Source of the DNA: DATLFP01 sp035540955
GTDB taxonomy: Bacteria; Actinomycetota; Acidimicrobiia; Acidimicrobiales; CADCSY01
Assembly (NCBI GenBank): GCA_035540955.1
Contig: DATLFP010000175.1
Span: forward strand, 1 to 47,721
DNA: 47,721 nt
Direction: 5' to 3'
This document shows positions 34,101 through 40,672 of the stretch, piece by piece. Position numbers and translations under genes: made by a program. Within the stretch, counting starts at the first letter, position 1, and each line of letters begins with the position of its first letter. Below the pieces are notes generated by a model. It worked only from the letters and a program-made list of their open reading frames with translations. It did no database searches and had not been told where the DNA came from.

Positions 34101-34138
34101 CCGCCCTCGTGCATCTGACGATGGCCGCGGACACCTGA
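31118..34138 (+). CDS. Fusion: MraY/WecA-like transferase + phosphatase-like membrane protein
   Basis: This 1006-residue protein joins two modules. Residues 1 to about 285 resemble polyprenyl-phosphate N-acetylhexosamine-1-phosphate transferases: NHRGARLPTAGGICLV (34-49), LLGLLDDLLGE (83-92, Asp pair 87-88), ANLANLFDRAPGR (154-166), FMLGDTGANALGG (210-222) and SEAVSFSRVI. Residues about 300-645 are a phosphatase-like ectodomain (VLIVSLPGLTW, VLVEASDLARA, LVDVAPTILDLLDL). Residues 650-1006 form a polytopic region with FGYSPTGNSRLYGISN and WGADVGG. The second and third parts match the preceding gene. ATG 31118 overlaps that gene's stop. A role in making or modifying a lipid-linked envelope polymer with MurJ is an inference. 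Confidence 0.82.
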   Translation: MIAAALFAVGAVAAFVTARALGPVLRHPVLQRPNHRGARLPTAGGICLVVTVVAVEGARSAIDPSTSSPRLLVVLAAAGFGLLGLLDDLLGEAGGHGGDRGLRGHVAAALRGRFTTGFLKLSAGAALSVVVAAAAYGGSVARTLADGALIALAANLANLFDRAPGRTIKWALLAYLPLAWTMGAGAVGTAAAPAAGAAVGLLPGDVRERFMLGDTGANALGGVLGTVAVLGLGGDARLIVLAVLAALNVLSEAVSFSRVIAAVPPLRAFDRLGRLAIVVGVVVVALGSTAAPAGAQSDGRRVLIVSLPGLTWAEVADASLPELDALLEEGAVAAMAPRSVRHGSRPGDAYLTIGAGARSIGDPTTDGAVLPPDADFAGEPAGDVFQRRTGDAPVGAALALSWPVIERLNARQPYDASLGLLAETLRRAGVATAVIGNADGSDVAALSRERQSALALVDPVGRLAAGVVDDRLLVRAPHRPFGVRLDEEQVLGAFDEVWPASGSAAVLVEASDLARAVRYRSLVDRDQYERMRAEALQDADALLAGLLERVDPARDAVLVVAPYSFASRSDLTVVGLRSADTAAGYLRSASSQRAGMVTLVDVAPTILDLLDLDRPVEMEGRAMRAERSGSSLAARADRLAEVNAASRFRENLLTPTTIVAVLALAATIAGAVVTVVERRPRRWRDVVAFGALAVLSLLPLSFLVRAFPIERLGLGFYWSVVGGGAVALAAVATAAGRRWRQDGVALAAVLGVLAGVLVGDAIGGSDLHLSSAFGYSPTGNSRLYGISNYSFGMLAVAICMLAALVAHWWPTRRGQVGAVGLMIAALVVLGVPTWGADVGGILAFTPAILVFGTLVLGRRPSVRVLVAAGLATAVALAVFGLVDLARPASERAHLGRLLERVGDEGPGPLLTIIDRKLMANIGVTTSSFWVAAIPLAIGVWLFLRGWGERPLRALHRRVPTLLAGLAAAVVAAVLGSLVNDSGVIVGGVAALVLAAALVHLTMAADT

Positions 34139-34175
34139 GCACGCGCGGGTCCCCCGGGTGGAGGGCCCGGCGCGG

Positions 34176-34181
34176 TAGGGT
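34176..34181 (+). promoter_or_regulatory. Putative -10 box (TAGGGT) for pyrG
   Basis: TAGGGT lies in the 80-base gap before pyrG. Transcription would begin near 34188, giving a leader of about 30 bases. Confidence 0.4.
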
Positions 34182-34218
34182 GTTCTCCCGTGCTGATTGA
34201 CCTTCAGGCGGTGTCCCG

Positions 34219-35865
34219 GTGACCAAGCACATTTTCGTCACCGGCGGGGTGGCCAGCTCGCTCGGCAAGGGCCTCACGGCCTCATCGCTGGGTCGGCTCC
34301 TCAAGGCCCGGGGCCTCCGGGTCACGATGCAGAAGCTCGACCCGTACATCAACGTCGATCCGGGGACGATGAACCCCTTCGAGCACGGCGAGGTGTTCGT
34401 CACCGACGACGGCGGCGAGACCGACCTCGACCTCGGGCACTACGAGCGGTTCATCGACGAGAACCTCACCAAGGACTCCAACGCGACGACCGGCTCGATC
34501 TACCAGACGGTCCTGGCCGCCGAGCGCCGGGGCGACTACCTCGGCAAGACCGTCCAGGTCATCCCGCACATCACCGATGAGATCAAGCGGCGGATCACGC
34601 GCCTGGCCACCGACGACGTCGACGTCGTGATCACCGAGGTCGGCGGCACCGTCGGCGACATCGAGATCCTTCCCTTCCTCGAAGCGATCCGGCAGTTCCG
34701 CAATGACGCCGGCCGGTCGAACGTCTGCTACATCCACGTCACCCTCGTGCCGTTCATCGGTCCGACGGGGGAGCAGAAGACCAAGCCCACCCAGCACTCG
34801 GTCACCGAGCTGCGGAGTCGGGGCATCCAGCCCGACGCCATCGTGTGTCGCAGCGAGAAGCCGATCTCCGACTCGCTGAAGCGCAAGATCTCCCAGCTCT
34901 CCGACGTGCCCGTGGCCGGCGTGGTCAACGCGGCCGACGCCAAGCACCTCTACGAGATCCCGCTCGTGCTGCACGAGGAGGGTCTCGACGTGGAGGTGTG
35001 CCGGCTCCTCGGGCTGCCGACAGAGGTCGACCTGTCGGAGTGGGAGGCGCTGGTCGCCCACATCGACGCCATCACCGACCGGGTGCGAATCGGCGTCGTG
35101 GGCAAGTACGTCAGCCTGCCCGACGCCTACCTGTCGGTGGCCGAGGCCCTGCGCCACGGCGGGTTCCACAACAACGTGAACGTGGCGATCGAGTGGATCC
35201 AGGCCGAGGAGGTCGAGGGCATGCTGGCCGACGGCCGTCTGCGCGACCTCGACGGCATCGTCATCCCCGGCGGGTTCGGCGAGCGGGGGATCGAGGGGAA
35301 GATCGCGGCGGCCGCCTACGCCCGGGAGCACCAGATCCCGTGCCTCGGCCTCTGCCTCGGGCTGCAGATGATGGTGATCGAGTTCGCCCGCAACGTGCTC
35401 GGCCTCGAGGGCGCGAGCTCGACGGAGGTCGATCGGACGACGCCCCATCCGGTGATCGACCTCATGGACACCCAGCGGGACGTGGTGGACATGGGCGGCA
35501 CGATGCGCCTGGGCACGTACCCGGCGCGGTTGCGATGCGGGTCGGTGGTGGCGCGCGCCTACGGCGCCGAGCTCGTGTACGAGCGGCACCGGCATCGGTA
35601 CGAGTTCAACAACAAGTACCGGGCTCGGATGGAGGAGGCCGGCCTGCAGTGCTCCGGCGTGTCCCCGGACGACCGACTGGTCGAGTTCGTCGAGCTGGAC
35701 GGCCACCCGTTCTGGGTCGGCACCCAGGCCCATCCGGAGCTGAAGAGCCGCCCGACGCGTCCGGCACCGCTGTTCCGGGAGTTCGTCGGCGCCGCACGGG
35801 ACCGCTCCGAGGGCCGCCTGCCGCGCCTCCTCGATCCCGACGCCCTGCCCGTCGCCGGCAGCTGA
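34219..35865 (+). CDS. pyrG: CTP synthase
   Basis: The 548-residue enzyme has the amidoligase domain (FVTGGVASSLGKGLTASSLG, QKLDPYINVDPGTMNPFEHG, then GETDLDLGHYERF) and a class I glutamine amidotransferase domain (IPGGFGERGIEGK, catalytic Cys in CLGLCLGLQMMVIEFARNVL, late HPE near QAHPELKSRP). It makes CTP from UTP with glutamine nitrogen. GTG 34219 gives the canonical N-terminus. Gene order recN-steA-steB...pyrG-NUDIX resembles mycobacteria. Confidence 0.97.
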   Translation: MTKHIFVTGGVASSLGKGLTASSLGRLLKARGLRVTMQKLDPYINVDPGTMNPFEHGEVFVTDDGGETDLDLGHYERFIDENLTKDSNATTGSIYQTVLAAERRGDYLGKTVQVIPHITDEIKRRITRLATDDVDVVITEVGGTVGDIEILPFLEAIRQFRNDAGRSNVCYIHVTLVPFIGPTGEQKTKPTQHSVTELRSRGIQPDAIVCRSEKPISDSLKRKISQLSDVPVAGVVNAADAKHLYEIPLVLHEEGLDVEVCRLLGLPTEVDLSEWEALVAHIDAITDRVRIGVVGKYVSLPDAYLSVAEALRHGGFHNNVNVAIEWIQAEEVEGMLADGRLRDLDGIVIPGGFGERGIEGKIAAAAYAREHQIPCLGLCLGLQMMVIEFARNVLGLEGASSTEVDRTTPHPVIDLMDTQRDVVDMGGTMRLGTYPARLRCGSVVARAYGAELVYERHRHRYEFNNKYRARMEEAGLQCSGVSPDDRLVEFVELDGHPFWVGTQAHPELKSRPTRPAPLFREFVGAARDRSEGRLPRLLDPDALPVAGS

Positions 35866-35876
35866 GCGGCGCGTCG

Positions 35877-36419
35877 TTGCCGTTCCGGAAGGTCGACGAG
35901 CGCCCGGTCTTCGAGGGCGGCTTCGTCCACGTCGCCGTCGCCTCCTTCGAGGGACCGGACGGCCAGCGGTTCGACCGCGAGCTCATCCGCCATCGGGGCG
36001 CGGTCGGCGTCGTGGCGTTGACGGACGGCGGCCGGCGGGCCGCGCTGGTGCGCCAGTACCGCGTGACGATCGAAGACGAGCTGCTCGAGATCCCGGCCGG
36101 CGTCCGCGACGTCGAGGGCGAGGCCCCCGACGCGACCGCCCGGCGGGAGCTCGAGGAGGAGGCGGGTCTGCGGGCCGTGGGCGAGCTCGAGCTGCTGACC
36201 GAGTACGTGGTGGCCGTCGGCCTCACCGACGAGACGATGCACCTCTACCTGTGCCACGACACCGAGGCGTGCGACTCCCGACCCCAGTCGGCGGAGGAGG
36301 CGCTGATGCAGGTGGTGGAGGTCGACCTCGACGCCGTCCCGGCGATGATCGCCGATGGACGCATCCGCGACGGCAAGACGATCATCGGGCTGCTGCTGGC
36401 GCGCGCCCGGCTCGCCTGA
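35877..36419 (+). CDS. NUDIX hydrolase, ADP-ribose pyrophosphatase type
   Basis: The 180-residue protein has a Nudix box (GEAPDATARRELEEEAGL, residues about 81-98) preceded by ELLEIPAGV, the pattern of ADP-sugar pyrophosphatases. It likely hydrolyses ADP-ribose or related nucleoside diphosphate sugars. TTG 35877 is the first common start after the pyrG stop; CTG 35862, which overlaps that stop, is an alternative. The open frame further upstream is a pyrG shadow. Position directly after pyrG matches the mycobacterial neighbourhood. Confidence 0.9.
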   Translation: MPFRKVDERPVFEGGFVHVAVASFEGPDGQRFDRELIRHRGAVGVVALTDGGRRAALVRQYRVTIEDELLEIPAGVRDVEGEAPDATARRELEEEAGLRAVGELELLTEYVVAVGLTDETMHLYLCHDTEACDSRPQSAEEALMQVVEVDLDAVPAMIADGRIRDGKTIIGLLLARARLA

Positions 36420-36480
36420 GGATCCCGCCGCTCGGCGCCAGGCGAGCGCACCGAATCGCGCGACTCGGCAGCCGCGGGCG

Positions 36481-36486
36481 TAGCGT
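36481..36486 (+). promoter_or_regulatory. Putative -10 box (TAGCGT) for the Rieske gene
   Basis: TAGCGT lies 30 bases before ATG 36517, with a strong Shine-Dalgarno GGAGG at 36507-36511. This is one of the few leadered genes in the window. Confidence 0.4.
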
Positions 36487-36516
36487 CCAGAGCGTCTCCC
36501 GGCATCGGAGGTCGCC

Positions 36517-37068
36517 ATGGCCCTGGAGTCACCGCCCCGACCCGAGCTGGTCGGCGTCACCCGCCGGCAGTTCTTCAACCGGTCCCTGGTGGGGCTGACC
36601 GCCCTCGGCCTCTCCGGGTTCGGATCGGCCGTGCTCGCCTTCCTGTGGCCGCGCATCGGCGGTGCCTTCGGGTCCACCATCGACGCCGGATCGCTCGACC
36701 GGCTCGTGGAGGTCGCCCGCGACACCCGGATGCCGGTCTACGTACCTGCCGGTCGCTTCTACGCCGTGCCGCACGGCGACGGTGTCGTTGCCTTGTTCCA
36801 GCGGTGCACCCACCTCGGCTGCCGGGTGCCGTTCTGCTCGACCTCCCAGTGGTTCGAGTGCGGCTGCCACCAGTCGAAGTACAACCGGGTGGGTGAGTGG
36901 AAGGCGGGACCGGCGCCGCGTGGCCTCGACCGCTTTGCGGTCCGCATCGAGGACGGCCACGTGCTGGTCGACACCGGCGGGCTCCAGACCGGTCCGCCCC
37001 GGGGGACCGACACCATCGGCCAGGAGCCGGAGGGTCCCCACTGTGTGACGGACGGGCACGCCACGTAG
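36517..37068 (+). CDS. Rieske [2Fe-2S] protein with Tat-like signal anchor
   Basis: The 183-residue protein has a twin-arginine-like start (TRRQFFNRSLVGLTALGLSG, residues 15-34) and the Rieske motifs CTHLGCRVPFC and CGCHQSKYN, which provide the two Cys and two His cluster ligands and the disulfide pair. It resembles QcrA-type Rieske proteins placed outside the membrane by the Tat system. No cytochrome b or c1 gene is beside it, so its redox partner is unknown. The NUDIX gene ends 97 bases upstream and the spacing suggests its own promoter. Confidence 0.9.
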   Translation: MALESPPRPELVGVTRRQFFNRSLVGLTALGLSGFGSAVLAFLWPRIGGAFGSTIDAGSLDRLVEVARDTRMPVYVPAGRFYAVPHGDGVVALFQRCTHLGCRVPFCSTSQWFECGCHQSKYNRVGEWKAGPAPRGLDRFAVRIEDGHVLVDTGGLQTGPPRGTDTIGQEPEGPHCVTDGHAT

Positions 37069-37126
37069 ATCGTCTGTCTCGACGCGCCATCCGACCCCGG
37101 CGGCCGACCGGGGCGCACAATGGAGC

Positions 37127-38212
37127 GTGATCGTCGGCATCCCGACCGAGGTGAAGGACAGCGAGTCACGGGTCGCCATGACGCCCGACGGCGTGCGCGA
37201 GCTGGTCTCGCACGGCCATGTCGTCCGCATCCAGCGCGGCGCCGGGCTGGCGTCTTCGATCGCCGACGCGGAGTACGAGGCCGCGGGCGCGGCGCTGGTC
37301 GACCTCGAGGAAGCGTGGGCGGCGGAGATGGTGGTGAAGGTCAAGGAGCCGCAGGCGGCGGAGTGGCCGTTCCTGCGGCGCGACCTGCTGCTTGCCACCT
37401 ACCTGCACCTGGCGGCGTACCCCGCTGTGGCTCGCGCCCTGCTGGAAGCGGGAACTGCTTCGGTCGCCTACGAGACCGTGCAGGTCGCCGACGGCTCCCT
37501 GCCGCTGCTGGCGCCGATGAGCGAGGTGGCGGGTCGGATGGCCACACAGGTCGGTGCCCACTACCTCGAGCGGGAGAACGGCGGCCGGGGCGTGCTGCTC
37601 GGCGGCGCGCCCGGTGTGCGCCCCGGGCGCGTCGTCGTGATCGGCGCCGGGAACGTCGGATGGAACGCGGCGTGGATCGCGGCGGGGATGGAAGCGGAGG
37701 TCGTCCTCCTCGACAAGAACATCGACCGGCTGCGGTGGGTCGACCAGATCCACCAGGGCCGGATCATGACGCTCGCGTCCAACCGCGGCGCGGTCGAGCG
37801 GTCCGTCGCCGAAGCCGATCTCGTCGTGGGCGCGGTGCTGGTCGCCGGCGGCCGCGCCCCGATCGTCGTCACCGAGGAGATGGTGGCCGGGATGCGCCCG
37901 CGCTCGGTGATCGTGGACGTGGCCATCGACCAGGGCGGATGCGTCGAGGGCATCCAGGAGACGACGCACAGCGAGCCGGTGTACGAGCGCCACGGCGTCG
38001 TGCACTACGCCGTCGGCAACATCCCCGGTGCCGTACCCCACACCTCCACCTACGCGCTGACGAACGCCACGCTGCCGTACGTGGTCTCGCTCGCCGATCT
38101 CGGCCTGGAGGGAGCCACCGCCGTCGATCCCGCCATCGCCGCCGGCGTCAACACGAGGGACGGCGAGGTGGTCAACCCGATCGTGCGGGACGCGCTGGCG
38201 CCCCTGCTGTGA
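37127..38212 (+). CDS. ald: Alanine dehydrogenase
   Basis: The 361-residue enzyme has MIVGIPTEVKDSESRVAMTP, VKVKEPQAAEW (substrate Lys), THLHLAAYP-like TYLHLAAYP, and the NAD-binding VVVIGAGNVGWNAAWIAAGM. HTSTYALTNATLPYV is also characteristic. It interconverts L-alanine and pyruvate plus ammonia with NAD. The length is about ten residues under typical Ald. GTG 37127 is preceded by CACAAT at five bases and by GGAG, so either leaderless or leadered initiation is possible. Its stop overlaps xerD (GTGA). Confidence 0.95.
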   Translation: MIVGIPTEVKDSESRVAMTPDGVRELVSHGHVVRIQRGAGLASSIADAEYEAAGAALVDLEEAWAAEMVVKVKEPQAAEWPFLRRDLLLATYLHLAAYPAVARALLEAGTASVAYETVQVADGSLPLLAPMSEVAGRMATQVGAHYLERENGGRGVLLGGAPGVRPGRVVVIGAGNVGWNAAWIAAGMEAEVVLLDKNIDRLRWVDQIHQGRIMTLASNRGAVERSVAEADLVVGAVLVAGGRAPIVVTEEMVAGMRPRSVIVDVAIDQGGCVEGIQETTHSEPVYERHGVVHYAVGNIPGAVPHTSTYALTNATLPYVVSLADLGLEGATAVDPAIAAGVNTRDGEVVNPIVRDALAPLL

Positions 38213-39138
38213 GCACGGCGCTGCCCCTCGAGGCCGAGGAGCACCTGTCGTGGCTGGCGGCCGAGCGGGGCCGGTCGGCGAACACCCTGGCCGCCTACCG
38301 GCGCGACCTGCACCAGTACGTCGCCTGGTTGGGCGAGCGGTCGCTGGCCGCCGTCGTCCCCGAGGACATCGAGGCCTACGTCGCCTACCTGCGCGGCACG
38401 GGCAAGGCCCCGGCGTCGATCGCCCGCGCCGTGGTCGCGGTGCGAGGCCTGCACCGGTTCCTCGCCGAGGAGGGCGACGTCGACCTCGACCCGGGCGCCG
38501 CGGTGGCGACCCCCCGCGTGCCGCGGGGGCTGCCCAAGGCCCTGTCCGAGGAGGAGGTTGCCCGCCTGCTCGACGGCGTCGTCGGGTGGGAGCCCGCGGC
38601 GAGGCGCGACCGGGCCATCCTCGAGGTGCTGTACGGGACCGGCCTGCGCATCTCGGAGCTGGTCGGGCTGTCGATGGGCGACCTCGACCTCGGCGAGGGA
38701 CTCGTGCGCGCCTTCGGCAAGGGGTCCAAGGAGCGGGTCGTGCCGCTGCTCGGCATGGCCCACCGGGCGCTCACCGACTGGTTGGCACCGTCGGGTCGGC
38801 CGGCGCTGGCCCCGGCGCAGTGGGCGCGGCGGGGGGACGCCGAGGCCGTGTTCCTCAACCAGCGTGGTGGCCGCCTGACCCGCCAGGGGGCGTGGGGGAT
38901 CATCCGACGCCACGGTGACCGCGTCGGGTTGGGGGACAAGCTCAGCCCCCACGTGCTCCGGCACTCCTGCGCCACCCACCTGCTCGACCACGGTGCCGAC
39001 ATCCGGGTCGTCCAGGAGCTCCTCGGTCACGCCTCGATCTCGACGACGCAGGTGTACACGCTGGTCAGCCAGCAGCGGCTCCGGTCGGTCTACGAGTCGG
39101 CCCATCCCCGGGCGCGCAGGGTCCGGGCCGGTTCGTGA
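38209..39138 (+). CDS. xerD: Tyrosine recombinase XerD
   Basis: The 309-residue protein has the N-terminal core-binding SAM-like domain (LEAEEHLSWLAAERGRSANT) and the catalytic domain with Arg in YGTGLRISELVGL, Lys in GKGSKERVVPL, HVLRHSCATHLL, LLGHASISTTQVYT and the tyrosine nucleophile. It resolves chromosome dimers at dif with XerC; the location between NUDIX and scpA matches mycobacterial xerD. GTG 38209 overlaps the ald stop. Confidence 0.93.
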   Translation: MSTALPLEAEEHLSWLAAERGRSANTLAAYRRDLHQYVAWLGERSLAAVVPEDIEAYVAYLRGTGKAPASIARAVVAVRGLHRFLAEEGDVDLDPGAAVATPRVPRGLPKALSEEEVARLLDGVVGWEPAARRDRAILEVLYGTGLRISELVGLSMGDLDLGEGLVRAFGKGSKERVVPLLGMAHRALTDWLAPSGRPALAPAQWARRGDAEAVFLNQRGGRLTRQGAWGIIRRHGDRVGLGDKLSPHVLRHSCATHLLDHGADIRVVQELLGHASISTTQVYTLVSQQRLRSVYESAHPRARRVRAGS

Positions 39139-39159
39139 CGAATTGGCGTCCGGGTTCGC

Positions 39160-39165
39160 TACCCT
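39160..39165 (+). promoter_or_regulatory. Putative -10 box (TACCCT), leaderless
   Basis: TACCCT ends six bases before GTG 39172, and no Shine-Dalgarno sequence is present. Confidence 0.45.
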
Positions 39166-39171
39166 GACCCG

Positions 39172-39486
39172 GTGCCCGGCCCGGAGCTCCTCTCGCAGCT
39201 GCGCGCCGCCCTGGAGGCGGAGCGTGCCGACGTGGCCGCCCAGCTGGCCGAGCACGGCGACGTCGGGTTCGACGAGAACTTCGCGGATTCCGGGCAGGTG
39301 GCCGCCGAGCAGGGCGAGCACCGGGCCATGGTGGGCCACCTGCAGGACACCCTCCGTGACGTCGAGCATGCGCTGGCCAAGCTCGCCGACGGGAGCTACG
39401 GCAAGTGCGAGGTGTGCGGCGAGGAGATCGCCGAGGCCCGGCTCGAGGCCATGCCGGCCACGCGCTACTGCATCAACCACGCCTGA
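39172..39486 (+). CDS. DksA/TraR-type zinc-finger protein
   Basis: The 104-residue protein is a helical hairpin (LRAALEAERADVAAQLAEHG) followed by a DksA-type finger: GSYGKCEVCGEEIAEARLEA and RYCINHA. The second metal pair is Cys-x2-His rather than Cys-x2-Cys. DksA-family proteins insert a coiled coil into the RNA polymerase secondary channel; small actinobacterial members are less well studied. It is followed after six bases by the M50 protease gene. Confidence 0.88.
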   Translation: MPGPELLSQLRAALEAERADVAAQLAEHGDVGFDENFADSGQVAAEQGEHRAMVGHLQDTLRDVEHALAKLADGSYGKCEVCGEEIAEARLEAMPATRYCINHA

Positions 39487-39492
39487 GCGCTC

Positions 39493-40134
39493 GTGGACGG
39501 CGTCCGCTGGGTCGAGGTTGCGTACCTCATCGCCGCGATCGTCCCGTCGATCATCCTCCACGAGGTGTCCCACGGCGTCGTCGCCCTCTACTTCGGGGAC
39601 GACACCGCCCGTCGCGCCGGGCGGCTGACGCTCAACCCCGTTCGCCACGTCGACCCGTTCGGGACCCTGCTGCTCCCGGCCATCCTCGCCCTCTCCGGCC
39701 TCGGGGCGTTCGGCTACGCCAAGCCGGTGCCCGTGAACGTGCGGCGGCTGCGCAATCCCCGGCAGCACTCGCTGTACGTCTCGGTGGCGGGACCGATCAC
39801 CAACCTCGCAATCGCGGCGGTGGCCCTGGTCGGCTTCCGGATGACTCGCCCCGAGCTCGTTCGCTTCGTCGACGACCTGCCGGTGGTGCCGCACCTGTTC
39901 TTCTACATCGGGTTCGTCAACGTGATCCTGGCGGTGTTCAACCTCCTCCCGATCCCTCCGCTCGACGGCTCGGCGTTCATCGAGCGGGTGCTGCCCCACA
40001 CGTGGTGGCCGACGTGGCTGCGGTTCCGCCAGTGGGGCTTCGGGGTGCTGCTGCTGATCATCTTCGTGATCCCCGGCGCCCTCAACCGCATCTTCGATCC
40101 GGTGCTCGAGCTGTGGTTCGAGCTGCTCGTCTGA
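39493..40134 (+). CDS. Site-2 protease family (M50) membrane metalloprotease
   Basis: The 213-residue protein has the zinc motif HEVSH (SIILHEVSHGVVALYFGDD), SVAGPITNLAIA and NLLPIPPLDGSAFIE, which carries the third metal ligand. Four to six membrane segments are present. It belongs to the small group of S2P proteases without PDZ or CBS domains; substrates are unknown. GTG 39493 is used. It is often found next to trpS and scpA in actinobacteria, as here. Confidence 0.92.
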   Translation: MDGVRWVEVAYLIAAIVPSIILHEVSHGVVALYFGDDTARRAGRLTLNPVRHVDPFGTLLLPAILALSGLGAFGYAKPVPVNVRRLRNPRQHSLYVSVAGPITNLAIAAVALVGFRMTRPELVRFVDDLPVVPHLFFYIGFVNVILAVFNLLPIPPLDGSAFIERVLPHTWWPTWLRFRQWGFGVLLLIIFVIPGALNRIFDPVLELWFELLV

Positions 40135-40607
40135 GCCGGCTCCGCCACCTGGCTCGGCGCTTCGCCGGGTCCCTCAGTCGTCGCGGGCCGGCGGCGGAGG
40201 ACGAGGCGTGGGCGCTCGGGCTCCTCGTCGAGGGGGAGCGGGCGCTCTGGCACCGGATGTCGGGGGCCGACCGCCGCCATGCCGTGGCCGTCGCCCGGAG
40301 GCTGGGGGACCGGCCGCGTGAGGTCCTCGCCGCCGGGCTCCTGCACGACGTCGGCAAGATCGAGAGCGGACTGGGCACCGTCGCCCGCGTGGGCGCGACG
40401 GTGGCGGGCGCCGCGGGCGGCCGGGCCCGCTGGCGGGGCCGGCTCGGGGCCTACCTCCGCCACGACGAGATCGGCGCCGGTCTCCTGACCGCGGCGGGCA
40501 GCCATCCGCTGACCGTGGCGTGGGCGCGCGAGCACCATCTTCCCCCCGAGCGCTGGACCGTTCCCCGCGTCGTCGGCGACGCCCTCAAGACCGCCGACGA
40601 CGACTGA
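40113..40607 (+). CDS. HD-domain protein (putative phosphohydrolase)
   Basis: The 164-residue product has GLLHDVGKIESGLG (HD motif), RHDEIGAGLL and AREHHLPPERW, the metal ligands of the HD superfamily, so it is probably a metal-dependent phosphohydrolase on a nucleotide. The start is uncertain: GTG 40113 overlaps the protease gene by 22 bases, and CTG 40131 would overlap its stop as CTGA. It ends in a palindromic element shared with 18882-18932 and faces trpS. Confidence 0.8.
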   Translation: MVRAARLSRLRHLARRFAGSLSRRGPAAEDEAWALGLLVEGERALWHRMSGADRRHAVAVARRLGDRPREVLAAGLLHDVGKIESGLGTVARVGATVAGAAGGRARWRGRLGAYLRHDEIGAGLLTAAGSHPLTVAWAREHHLPPERWTVPRVVGDALKTADDD

Positions 40608-40617
40608 CGCCCCCACA

Positions 40618-40668
40618 AGATCTCGGGCCGACCGAGGCCCTGATGGGGCTCCCCACAGCCCCAGATCT
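40618..40668. repeat. 51-bp palindromic repeat, copy 2 (likely bidirectional terminator)
   Basis: Outer arms agatctcggg (40618-40627) and ccccagatct (40659-40668) match in nine of ten pairs, around the conserved core ggccctgatggggct. It fills the gap between the convergent HD and trpS genes and is the same length as copy 1. Confidence 0.7.
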
Positions 40669-40672
40669 CGGG

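Noticed and set aside
36069..36180. Broken Nudix box because of one extra residue before the first Glu
   Set aside because: From memory, ADP-ribose pyrophosphatase-type relatives in actinobacteria show the same spacing, so it is not evidence of inactivation.
38209..39138. Integrase of a mobile element
   Set aside because: Length, motifs and neighbourhood (ald upstream, scpAB downstream, as around mycobacterial xerD) fit the housekeeping recombinase; no att-like repeats or cargo genes are seen.
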